Part shown: one piece after another, positions 6,404-11,943 of the stretch
Position numbering within the stretch: the first letter of the stretch is position 1
Layout: each line of letters opens with the position of its first letter
From: JBCCMB01 sp039026555
GTDB taxonomy: Bacteria; Pseudomonadota; Alphaproteobacteria; Caulobacterales; Hyphomonadaceae
Reading direction: 5' to 3'
Length of the DNA stretch: 11,943 nt
Assembly (NCBI GenBank): GCA_039026555.1
Contig: JBCCMB010000084.1
Location: forward strand, 1 to 11,943
Made by a program: the position numbers and the translations under genes
The notes under the pieces: generated by a model
Seen by the model: only the letters and a program-made list of their open reading frames with translations
Told to the model about the DNA's origin: nothing
Database searches by the model: none

Positions 6404-6567
6404 CGTCACACGCGTCTCTTTTTTATCAGCCCTAGATCGGCGCAGGGAACCGCAACCCAACGCCGACAACAGCCCATAATCGAAGACAAGTGATTTCGCA
6501 TCTAAATTTACGCAACCTCACGCGGCGGATCGTGTGAAGAAATGGCCTCGCCAACATACAATCCCAT

Positions 6568-6597
6568 TTGACTTCCGACCCCACCCTTGTGTATATG
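6568..6597 (+). promoter_or_regulatory. Sigma70-like promoter of rplU-rpmA
   Basis: TTGACT (6568-6573) matches five of six -35 bases. After an 18-bp spacer, TATATG (6592-6597) matches four of six -10 bases. Transcription would start near 6604, giving a leader of about 100 bases before the rplU start at 6702. Confidence 0.6.
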
Positions 6598-6650
6598 CGC
6601 GCTTCCTGCTCGCGGGGGTCCGCCGGCGGTTTAATCTATTTTCTCCAACA

Positions 6651-6672
6651 GCATGTCCGGCGCGCCGGATGC
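6651..6672 (+). promoter_or_regulatory. Leader hairpin before rplU
   Basis: TCCGG (6656-6660) and CCGGA (6665-6669) with the CGCG between them form a perfect 14-bp palindrome. GCA (6651-6653) and TGC (6670-6672) extend the stem past a TG bulge. The hairpin lies in the predicted leader, 13 bases before the AAAAGGG ribosome binding site (6685-6691). An autogenous control element for L21 is possible but unproven. Confidence 0.45.
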
Positions 6673-6701
6673 GGCTCAAACTCTAAAAGGGCTTAATCGC
6701 C

Positions 6702-7337
6702 ATGTTCGCGGTCATTAAAACGGGCGGAAAACAATATAAAGTCGCCCAAGACGATCTGATCGTCATCGAAAAGCTCGAAGGCGAAGCGGGCGATACGCAC
6801 GTGTTCGGCGACGTGTTGATGATCGGCGACGGCGACAAGACCGAATTGGGCGAGCCGATGGTCAAAGGCGCGCAAGTGGTCGGCGAAGTGGTGGAGCAGC
6901 GCCGCGGCGCCAAAGTGATCATTTTCAAGAAGCGTCAGCGCAACACCTATCGCCGCAAAAAAGGCCATCGCCAACACCAAACCGTGGTGAAGATCACCGA
7001 GATCCTCGCTAAGGGCGGCAAGGCAGTTCACGCGAAAACCGCCGCGCCGAAGAAAGCCGCTGAGCCAAAGGCTGAAGCTAAGCCGGCCGCCGAAACGAAA
7101 GCCGCGCCGGCGCCTAAGGCGGACGCCGCGCCTAAGGCTGACGTGAAGGCCGATGATCTCACCAAGCTGACCGGCGTCGGCAAAGTCGCCGCTGGCAAGC
7201 TCGTGGATGCGGGCTATACAAGCTTCGCCCAACTGGCGACGCTGACCGACGAACAGTTTGCAGACTTAGACGGCGCGATCTTCAAAGGCCGCGTTCCTTT
7301 CGACCAATTGGTGTCGGAAGCAATATCTCAAGGTTGA
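6702..7337 (+). CDS. rplU: 50S ribosomal protein L21 with C-terminal helix-hairpin-helix extension
   Basis: L21 binds 23S rRNA in the large ribosomal subunit. Residues 1-103 are the complete standard protein: it starts MFAVIKTGGKQYKV and has the RNA-binding segment KVIIFKKRQRNTYRRKKGHR (71-90). A normal L21 ends near here. This one runs to 211 residues: an Ala/Lys/Pro/Glu-rich, low-complexity linker (about 104-150), then a compact domain (about 151-210) with DDLTKLTGVGKVAAGKL and the FAQLATLTDEQFADLD segment. The second part resembles a helix-hairpin-helix, a fold that usually binds nucleic acid. Such extended L21 proteins occur in other alphaproteobacteria. ATG 6702 has AAAAGGG (6685-6691) upstream. 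rpmA follows after 50 bp, the common L21-L27 pair. What the tail does is not shown by the sequence. Confidence 0.97.
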   Translation: MFAVIKTGGKQYKVAQDDLIVIEKLEGEAGDTHVFGDVLMIGDGDKTELGEPMVKGAQVVGEVVEQRRGAKVIIFKKRQRNTYRRKKGHRQHQTVVKITEILAKGGKAVHAKTAAPKKAAEPKAEAKPAAETKAAPAPKADAAPKADVKADDLTKLTGVGKVAAGKLVDAGYTSFAQLATLTDEQFADLDGAIFKGRVPFDQLVSEAISQG

Positions 7338-7387
7338 TTGGGTACGAACCGCGCCTATCATGGCGCAAATGATTAGGAGAAGCCGTT

Positions 7388-7663
7388 ATGGCTCACAAAA
7401 AATCCGGCGGTTCGTCACGCAACGGCCGCGACAGCGAAAGCAAACGCCTTGGCGTCAAAAAATATGGCGGCGAGCACGTAATTCCTGGGAACATCATCGT
7501 ACGCCAGCGCGGCACGAAATATTACCCAGGCGTGGGCGTCGGCATGGGCAAAGACCACACCCTCTTCGCGAAGGAAGAAGGCCAAGTCTCCTTCCAGAAG
7601 AAGGCGGGCGGCCGCCAATACATCAATATCGTTCCATTTGCCCCGCCGGTCGCGGCGGAATAG
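7388..7663 (+). CDS. rpmA: 50S ribosomal protein L27
   Basis: This 91-residue protein matches L27, whose flexible N-terminus reaches the peptidyl-transferase centre of the 50S subunit. It begins MAHKKSGGSSRNGRDS without the cleavable leader found in Firmicutes, has the core GNIIVRQRGTKYYPG (34-48), and the DHTLFA segment (56-61). Length is normal for a Gram-negative L27, slightly extended at the end. AGGAGA (7375-7380) lies seven bases before the ATG. A small inverted repeat GCGCC / GGCGC (7351-7355 and 7362-7366) sits in the gap after rplU. The gene is followed by a strong intrinsic terminator, so the rplU-rpmA message probably ends there. Confidence 0.98.
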   Translation: MAHKKSGGSSRNGRDSESKRLGVKKYGGEHVIPGNIIVRQRGTKYYPGVGVGMGKDHTLFAKEEGQVSFQKKAGGRQYINIVPFAPPVAAE

Positions 7664-7680
7664 GCGGTATCCATCATTAT

Positions 7681-7706
7681 GGACCGCCCCAAAAGGGATG
7701 TGGTCC
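7681..7706 (+). repeat. Hairpin ahead of the rpmA terminator
   Basis: GGACC (7681-7685) can pair with GGTCC (7702-7706), enclosing CCC-AAAA-GGG (7688-7697). It is an imperfect stem-loop just after the rpmA stop. It may protect the 3' end of the message or help termination; no T-run follows it. Confidence 0.4.
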
Positions 7707-7718
7707 AAGCCAAGATTG

Positions 7719-7752
7719 AAGGGGAGGCGGACCGCGCCTCCCCTTTTTCTTT
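7719..7752 (+). terminator. Intrinsic terminator after rpmA
   Basis: AAGGGGAGGCG (7719-7729) pairs perfectly with CGCCTCCCCTT (7735-7745) around a five-base loop. The T-run TTTTTCTTT (7744-7752) follows. This is a standard Rho-independent terminator ending the rplU-rpmA transcript. Confidence 0.9.
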
Positions 7753-7765
7753 CCCCTTCGCCGAA

Positions 7766-7781
7766 GCTCGCTTTTGCGAGC
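7766..7781. repeat. Small hairpin upstream of the GNAT gene
   Basis: GCTCGC (7766-7771), loop TTTT, GCGAGC (7776-7781) is a perfect six-base-pair stem. It lies between the terminator and the ribosome binding site of the acetyltransferase gene. I saw no clear promoter in this gap. Confidence 0.4.
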
Positions 7782-7803
7782 GCACAGTCTGGAAGGGATT
7801 GTC

Positions 7804-8382
7804 ATGACGTCGACGCACGCCAAATCGCTTCGCGCGGCGAAACTGGACACGGAGCGTCTGCATTTGCGCCCGTTTAAGATCAGCGACGCCGCCAAGGTCG
7901 CGGATTTGGCGGGCGATTACGCCGTGGCTCAAATGTGCGGCCGCGTCCCCTCCCCTTATCTGGTGATCGCTGCGGAAGGCTGGATCGACATTCAGGCCGC
8001 TAAGCGTGATATGGGCGATGGATACGCTTTTGCCGTAGCGCAAAGGGATGGTCCGCTCGTCGGCTCAATGGGCGTGGCGCGCGATGGAGACTTGTGGGAG
8101 TTAGGCTATTGGTTCGGCCAACCCTATTGGGGTTTGGGCTATGCGACGGAAGCGGGCCGCGCGATTATGGCTTGGGCGCATGACAGTTTGGGCGCCGAGA
8201 CGATTGTCGCTGGGCATTTCACCGACAATAACTCCTCCGGGAGAGTGCTGGAGAAACTTGGTTTCAAAGCGATTGGCGTTAAGCAGGGCTTCAGTCTTGC
8301 ACGCGGCGAGAGCGCGCCGGCGATGCGCTATGTCTGGCCGGCGACGAACACCAGCGTTACGCTGGAAGATATGGCGCACTAG
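7804..8382 (+). CDS. GNAT N-acetyltransferase, RimJ/RimL-like
   Basis: This 192-residue protein is a GNAT-fold acetyltransferase of the RimJ/RimL type, transferring acetyl from acetyl-CoA to an amino group. It begins with the LDTERLHLRPF strand (14-24). The acetyl-CoA loop is GQPYWGLGYATEAG (105-118), and the C-terminal motif runs from Asn142 through SGRVLEKLGF (145-154). ATG 7804 is chosen because GGAAGGG (7791-7797) lies six bases before it; a TTG at 7774 would add ten residues without a ribosome binding site. A GNAT gene sits in this position, between rpmA and obgE, in many alphaproteobacteria. Its target could be a protein N-terminus or a small molecule and cannot be read here. The gene's end contains a perfect CCAGCG-TTA-CGCTGG hairpin (8351-8365), followed by obgE after 12 bp. 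Confidence 0.9.
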   Translation: MTSTHAKSLRAAKLDTERLHLRPFKISDAAKVADLAGDYAVAQMCGRVPSPYLVIAAEGWIDIQAAKRDMGDGYAFAVAQRDGPLVGSMGVARDGDLWELGYWFGQPYWGLGYATEAGRAIMAWAHDSLGAETIVAGHFTDNNSSGRVLEKLGFKAIGVKQGFSLARGESAPAMRYVWPATNTSVTLEDMAH

Positions 8383-8394
8383 GGACGGACGGGC

Positions 8395-9441
8395 ATGAAA
8401 TTTCTCGACCAGTGCAAATTATTCATCGCATCCGGTGCGGGCGGCGACGGCTGCGTGTCGTTCAGGCGTGAGAAATACATCTCCCATGGCGGGCCGGACG
8501 GCGGAGACGGCGGCAAGGGCGGCGACGTTTATGTGGAAGCCGTCGACGGCCTGAACACGCTGATCGACTATCGCTATAAACAGCATTTCAAAGCGCCGCG
8601 CGGCGGCCATGGTATGGGTCGCAACCGCACCGGGGCCGATGCGGACGACATTGTCCTGAAAGTTCCCGTCGGCACGCAACTCTTCGAAGAGGACCAAGAC
8701 ACGCTCATCGCGGATCTGGATGAGTTGGGCAAACGCATCTTGCTAGCCGAAGGCGGGTCCGGCGGTTGGGGCAATACGCGGTTCAAATCCTCGGTCAATC
8801 AGGCGCCGCGCCGGTTTAATCCCGGCCTGGAAGGCGAAGAGCGTTGGATTTGGATGCGGCTAAAGCTGATCGCGGACGCGGGGCTCGTCGGACTGCCCAA
8901 TGCCGGCAAATCCACCTTCCTTGCAGCGGTATCGGCGGCGAAGCCTAAGATTGCAGATTATCCCTTCACAACGCTGACGCCTAATCTCGGTGTGGTGCGT
9001 TTAGGCGTCGGCTCCAGTTTTGTGCTGGCCGACATTCCGGGCCTGATCGAAGGCGCGGCGCAAGGCGCCGGTATCGGCACGCGCTTTTTGGGTCATGTCG
9101 AACGCTGCGCCGTTCTGCTGCATTTGATTGACGGCTCGGCGGACGATCCCGGCCTCGCCTACGCCACGGTGCGGCGAGAGATAGAAGCCTATGGCGGCGA
9201 TCTCGCCGGCAAACCGGAGATTGTCGCGCTCAACAAAACCGACGCCGTGGACGATGACGCGCTGGAGACAAAAGCGCGCGCCCTGGCGCTTGCGTGCGGA
9301 CAGGAGCCGTTGCGCGTTTCAGGCGCGACAGGCGACGGCGTCAAAGACGTGCTGGGGGCCTTGTTCCAAACCATCCTCACGGCGCGCGGCGAAGAGCTGG
9401 ACGCCGCGACCGTTGATGATTTGGCCGGCTGGGAGCCCTAG
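8395..9441 (+). CDS. obgE: Obg-family GTPase (ribosome assembly)
   Basis: This 348-residue protein is ObgE/CgtA, a GTPase that binds the 50S subunit and links ribosome assembly to growth and stress. The glycine-rich Obg domain covers about 1-160, with GGPDGGDGGKGGDV (32-45), PRGGHGMGRNRTGADA (68-83) and GGSGGWGN (120-127). The G domain follows: G1 GLPNAGKS (166-173), G2 around FTTL (191-194), G3 DIPG (213-216), G4 NKTD (280-283) and G5 near SGATGDG (309-315). All motifs are intact and the length is normal. The stop of the GNAT gene is 12 bp upstream and the proB start is 4 bp downstream, so it belongs to a dense operon. Confidence 0.98.
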   Translation: MKFLDQCKLFIASGAGGDGCVSFRREKYISHGGPDGGDGGKGGDVYVEAVDGLNTLIDYRYKQHFKAPRGGHGMGRNRTGADADDIVLKVPVGTQLFEEDQDTLIADLDELGKRILLAEGGSGGWGNTRFKSSVNQAPRRFNPGLEGEERWIWMRLKLIADAGLVGLPNAGKSTFLAAVSAAKPKIADYPFTTLTPNLGVVRLGVGSSFVLADIPGLIEGAAQGAGIGTRFLGHVERCAVLLHLIDGSADDPGLAYATVRREIEAYGGDLAGKPEIVALNKTDAVDDDALETKARALALACGQEPLRVSGATGDGVKDVLGALFQTILTARGEELDAATVDDLAGWEP

Positions 9442-9445
9442 GCCG

Positions 9446-10639
9446 ATGACGCTCGCCGATACGCCTCACACAACGCCCCTAGACGCCGCGCGACGCGTGG
9501 TGATTAAGGTCGGCTCGGCGCTTTTGATCGGCGAGGACGGCGCGGCGCGTGATGCTCGGTTTAAGTCGTTCGCGGACGATGTCGACGCGCTGCGGCGCGA
9601 CCGAAAGGACGTGGTTCTCGTCTCCTCAGGCGCCGTCGCTCTGGGTCGCGGCGTATTAGGGCTCGGTGAAGGTCCTTTGAAGCTTGAAGAAAAACAAGCC
9701 GCCGCCGCCGCGGGACAAGCGCGTCTGATGCGCGCCTTCGACGCCGCGTTCGCGCCTCACAAAATCGCGACGGCGCAGGCCCTGCTCACCTCGGACGACA
9801 CGGAAAACCGCCGACGTTGGCTAAATGCGCGCGCGACGCTTGAGACCTTGCTCGACAAAGGCGCAACACCCATCGTCAATGAAAACGACACAGTCGCCAC
9901 CGAGGAAATCCGCTATGGCGATAATGACCGGCTCGCCGCGCGCGTGGCGCAAATGATCGGTGCGGACGTGTTAGTGCTCTTGTCGGACGTGGACGGACTT
10001 TACACCGGCGATCCGCAATCAAGCTCTGAGGCGAAGCACATCCCGGAAGTCCATGCGCTCACGCCCGATATCATGGCGATGGCCGGCGGCGCCAATAAGC
10101 ATGCAGGATACGGCTCCGGCGGCATGGCGACGAAATTGGAGGCGGCGCGTATCGCTCTTACCGCCGGGTGTGCGACGGCGATCACGCTTGGGACTCAAGA
10201 GAGGCCGGTCTCAGCCCTCGCAAACGGCGCGCGCGCGACATGGTTTATTCCCGACCTGTCGCCAGAGACCGCACGCCGCCAATGGCTTGCGGGAACGCTC
10301 AACCCCTCGGGTGAGATTTACGTCGACGCCGGCGCCACAAAAGCGCTGCGCGGAGGCAAAAGCCTGCTGCACGCCGGCGTGACGGCGATTTCTGGCAGGT
10401 TTGAGCGCGGCGATGCGGTGGCGGTGATCGACCCCGACGGCGAGACGCTCGGCCATGGCATTTCCGCTTACTCGGCGCTCGACGCTGAAAAGCTGATCGG
10501 CCGACAATCTTCGGACATTGAACCTATCTTAGGATATCGCGGTCGGCCGGCCCTGATCCATCGCGATGATCTAGCTTTGACCGCATCGGTGTCGCATAAC
10601 CCATCTCTCTCGTCCGCATCAGGAGCTGACGTCTCATGA
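9446..10639 (+). CDS. proB: Glutamate 5-kinase
   Basis: This 397-residue cytoplasmic enzyme phosphorylates L-glutamate with ATP, the first step of proline synthesis, usually inhibited by proline. The amino-acid-kinase domain has VVIKVGSALL (18-27), VSSGAVALGRG (59-69), the glutamate-binding NENDTV (145-150) and GDNDRLAA (158-165), LLSDVDGLYT (178-187), and the nucleotide loop GSGGMATKLEAA (223-234). A PUA domain covers about 285-375. ATG 9446 is preferred because it leaves the N-terminus at normal length; the same frame is open far upstream inside obgE, but that part is antisense-free read-through of the other gene. The start lies 4 bp after the obgE stop. The proB stop overlaps the proA start by ATGA, so both are made together. 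Confidence 0.97.
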   Translation: MTLADTPHTTPLDAARRVVIKVGSALLIGEDGAARDARFKSFADDVDALRRDRKDVVLVSSGAVALGRGVLGLGEGPLKLEEKQAAAAAGQARLMRAFDAAFAPHKIATAQALLTSDDTENRRRWLNARATLETLLDKGATPIVNENDTVATEEIRYGDNDRLAARVAQMIGADVLVLLSDVDGLYTGDPQSSSEAKHIPEVHALTPDIMAMAGGANKHAGYGSGGMATKLEAARIALTAGCATAITLGTQERPVSALANGARATWFIPDLSPETARRQWLAGTLNPSGEIYVDAGATKALRGGKSLLHAGVTAISGRFERGDAVAVIDPDGETLGHGISAYSALDAEKLIGRQSSDIEPILGYRGRPALIHRDDLALTASVSHNPSLSSASGADVS

Positions 10640-11919
10640 ATATCCACACGCCCGTCGCAGACGCAGATCTTGAAGCGCTGATGTTAGACATTGGCGCAAA
10701 GGCGCGCGTAGCCTCCGCCGAATTGGCCAAGGCCGGCCCGAACGCACGCACCGCCGCGCTAAACGCTATGGCCGCGCGCGTTCGTGAAAACACCGACGCT
10801 ATTCTCGCCGCCAACGCGAAGGATATGGAGGTCAGCCGCGAGAAGGGCTTGTCAGCCGCAATGTTGGATCGCTTAGAGCTGACGACCGAGCGGTTAGAAG
10901 GTGTCGCACAGGGCTTGGAAGCCGTCGCCAAATTGGACGACCCCGTCGGCGATGTTATCGCCAGCTGGGACCGGCCCAACGGTTTGAACATCTCCCGCGT
11001 TCGCGGCCCGATCGGCGTCATCGGCATCATCTATGAAAGCCGGCCGAATGTGACGGCCGACGCCGGCGCACTATGCGTTCGAGCGGCCAACGCTGCCGTG
11101 CTTCGCGGAGGGTCTGAAAGCTTGCACTCCTCCGCCGCGATCGGCGAGGCGCTCTCTCAAGGCTTGGCCGACGCTGGCCTGCCGCGTGAGGCGATCCAAC
11201 TTGTCCCTACATCGGATCGCACCGCCGTCGGCCATATGCTGACGGGCTTGGCGGGGAATCTAGATGTCGTGGTGCCGCGCGGTGGAAAGAGCCTGGTTGC
11301 CCGCGTGCAAGAGGAAGCGCGGGTGCCCGTGATCGGTCATCTGGAAGGGCTTTGTCACGGCTATGTCCATTCCGGCGCAGACCTCAACAAGGCCGTCGAG
11401 ATCATTCTCAATTCCAAGCTGCGCCGCACCGGTATTTGCGGGGCTTTAGAAACGCTTTTGATCGACGAAGCGGTGGCCGCCGACTATTTGCCGGTCATTG
11501 CGGACGCGTTGACGTCTCAAGGCTGCGAACTGCGCGGAGACCCCGCCGCGCAAGCCATCACGCCGATGAGCGCTGCGACCGAGGAGGATTGGGTGACGGA
11601 ATATCTGGCGCCTATCCTCGCTGTGCGCGTCGTTTCAGATATGGACGCGGCGATCGCGCATATCGCCCAGTACGGCTCCAACCACACCGAAACCATCATT
11701 ACGGAAGACGCTGTAGCGGCGGAACGTTTCGTTGCGGAAGTCGATTCTGCGATCGTGATGCACAATGCGTCGACCCAGTTTGCGGATGGCGGCGAGTTCG
11801 GCATGGGCGCGGAGATCGGCATCGCAACGGGCCGTCTGCATGCGCGCGGGCCGGTCGGCGCCGAACAGCTCACCATTTTCAAATATGTGGTGCGCGGGGA
11901 CGGACATATCCGCCCTTGA
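10636..11919 (+). CDS. proA: Gamma-glutamyl phosphate reductase
   Basis: This 427-residue NADPH-dependent enzyme of the aldehyde-dehydrogenase fold reduces gamma-glutamyl phosphate to glutamate semialdehyde, the second step of proline synthesis. Key parts are RVRGPIGVIGIIYESRPNVT (121-140), the LRGGSES segment (156-162), the VPRGGKSLV strand (213-221), and the catalytic Cys268 in RTGICGALETLLI (264-276). The late segment NASTQFADGGEFGMGAEIGI (375-394) is also typical. The length is normal for the family. AGGAG (10621-10625) lies ten bases before ATG 10636. The gene overlaps proB by four bases; the two products act as a pair because the acyl phosphate is unstable. Confidence 0.97.
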   Translation: MNIHTPVADADLEALMLDIGAKARVASAELAKAGPNARTAALNAMAARVRENTDAILAANAKDMEVSREKGLSAAMLDRLELTTERLEGVAQGLEAVAKLDDPVGDVIASWDRPNGLNISRVRGPIGVIGIIYESRPNVTADAGALCVRAANAAVLRGGSESLHSSAAIGEALSQGLADAGLPREAIQLVPTSDRTAVGHMLTGLAGNLDVVVPRGGKSLVARVQEEARVPVIGHLEGLCHGYVHSGADLNKAVEIILNSKLRRTGICGALETLLIDEAVAADYLPVIADALTSQGCELRGDPAAQAITPMSAATEEDWVTEYLAPILAVRVVSDMDAAIAHIAQYGSNHTETIITEDAVAAERFVAEVDSAIVMHNASTQFADGGEFGMGAEIGIATGRLHARGPVGAEQLTIFKYVVRGDGHIRP

Positions 11920-11943
11920 CCCGCTGGCCCTATCGACTTCCGA
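11916..11943 (+). CDS. Possible start of the next gene, perhaps nadD (partial)
   Basis: A TTG at 11916 overlaps the proA stop (TTGA) and opens a frame (LTRWPYRLP) that runs off the window. In many alphaproteobacteria proA is followed by nadD, the nicotinate-nucleotide adenylyltransferase gene, whose proteins often carry a short variable leader before the nucleotide-binding motif. Only nine codons are visible, so the identity rests on conserved gene order and is weak. Confidence 0.2.

Larger units (their letters stand above)
6404..6701. other. Divergent intergenic region, glycosyltransferase / rplU
   Basis: This stretch holds the rplU promoter and leader on the right. I found no clear promoter for the minus-strand glycosyltransferase in the left part (6404-6560); the frame there is open to a TTG at 6469 but does not look coding. 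No gene or tRNA is visible. Confidence 0.5.

Noticed and set aside
6404..6469. N-terminal extension of the glycosyltransferase to a TTG start
   Set aside because: The added residues precede the first conserved strand and no ribosome binding site supports the TTG; ATG 6403 fits the family.
7360..7719. Arg-rich open frame overlapping rpmA
   Set aside because: It is a shadow of the clear L27 gene in another frame and has typical low-complexity shadow composition.
9191..9445. Upstream extension of the proB frame inside obgE
   Set aside because: The extra 85 codons overlap the conserved G domain of obgE and do not look like kinase sequence; ATG 9446 gives a normal ProB.

Overview
The window looks like chromosomal DNA from an alphaproteobacterium. 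The main evidence is the block rplU - rpmA - GNAT acetyltransferase - obgE - proB - proA, an order typical of that class. The long L21 with an Ala/Lys/Pro linker and a helix-hairpin-helix tail, and the GC-rich codon use, fit the same reading. I cannot name a genus from the sequence alone. No tRNA, rRNA, CRISPR array, transposase or integrase is visible.

Layout. Positions 1-526 hold no convincing gene, but contain an AT-rich stretch, short direct repeats and one strong inverted repeat. Positions 527-5384 are an accessory catabolic region, all on the + strand. It encodes an exported YciI-like protein, a PaaI-type hotdog thioesterase, a type I extradiol ring-cleavage dioxygenase and an MhpA-like FAD hydroxylase. 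After a 108-bp regulatory gap come a MarR regulator and a crotonase-fold enzyme. The last two gene pairs (dioxygenase/hydroxylase and MarR/crotonase) overlap by ATGA. A lone minus-strand family 2 glycosyltransferase (5405-6403) lies tail to tail with the crotonase gene. A well-formed sigma70-like promoter then drives rplU and rpmA, which end in a strong intrinsic terminator (about 7719-7752). The GNAT gene, obgE, proB and proA follow as a tightly packed transcription unit. The last 28 bases may be the start of the next gene, perhaps nadD.

How the genes fit together. The hydroxylase would add an ortho hydroxyl to a phenolic substrate and the dioxygenase would open the resulting catechol by meta cleavage. 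The thioesterase and the crotonase imply a CoA-thioester step on the substrate or on a side-chain or ring-fission product. The usual meta-fission hydrolase, hydratase and aldolase are not in the window, so the pathway must continue elsewhere or be unusual. The MarR gene is preceded by a 42-bp dyad of two TTC-N6-GAA sites that overlaps its likely promoter, which suggests autoregulation and control by an aromatic or CoA-linked ligand. The right half is housekeeping: ribosomal 50S proteins, the ribosome-assembly GTPase ObgE, and the first two steps of proline synthesis.

The most notable points are the composition of the catabolic cluster with an exported YciI protein, the paired MarR operators, the L21 helix-hairpin-helix fusion, the single-glutamate crotonase, and the long hairpin between the first two genes. 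I see no evidence of a wholly new system.
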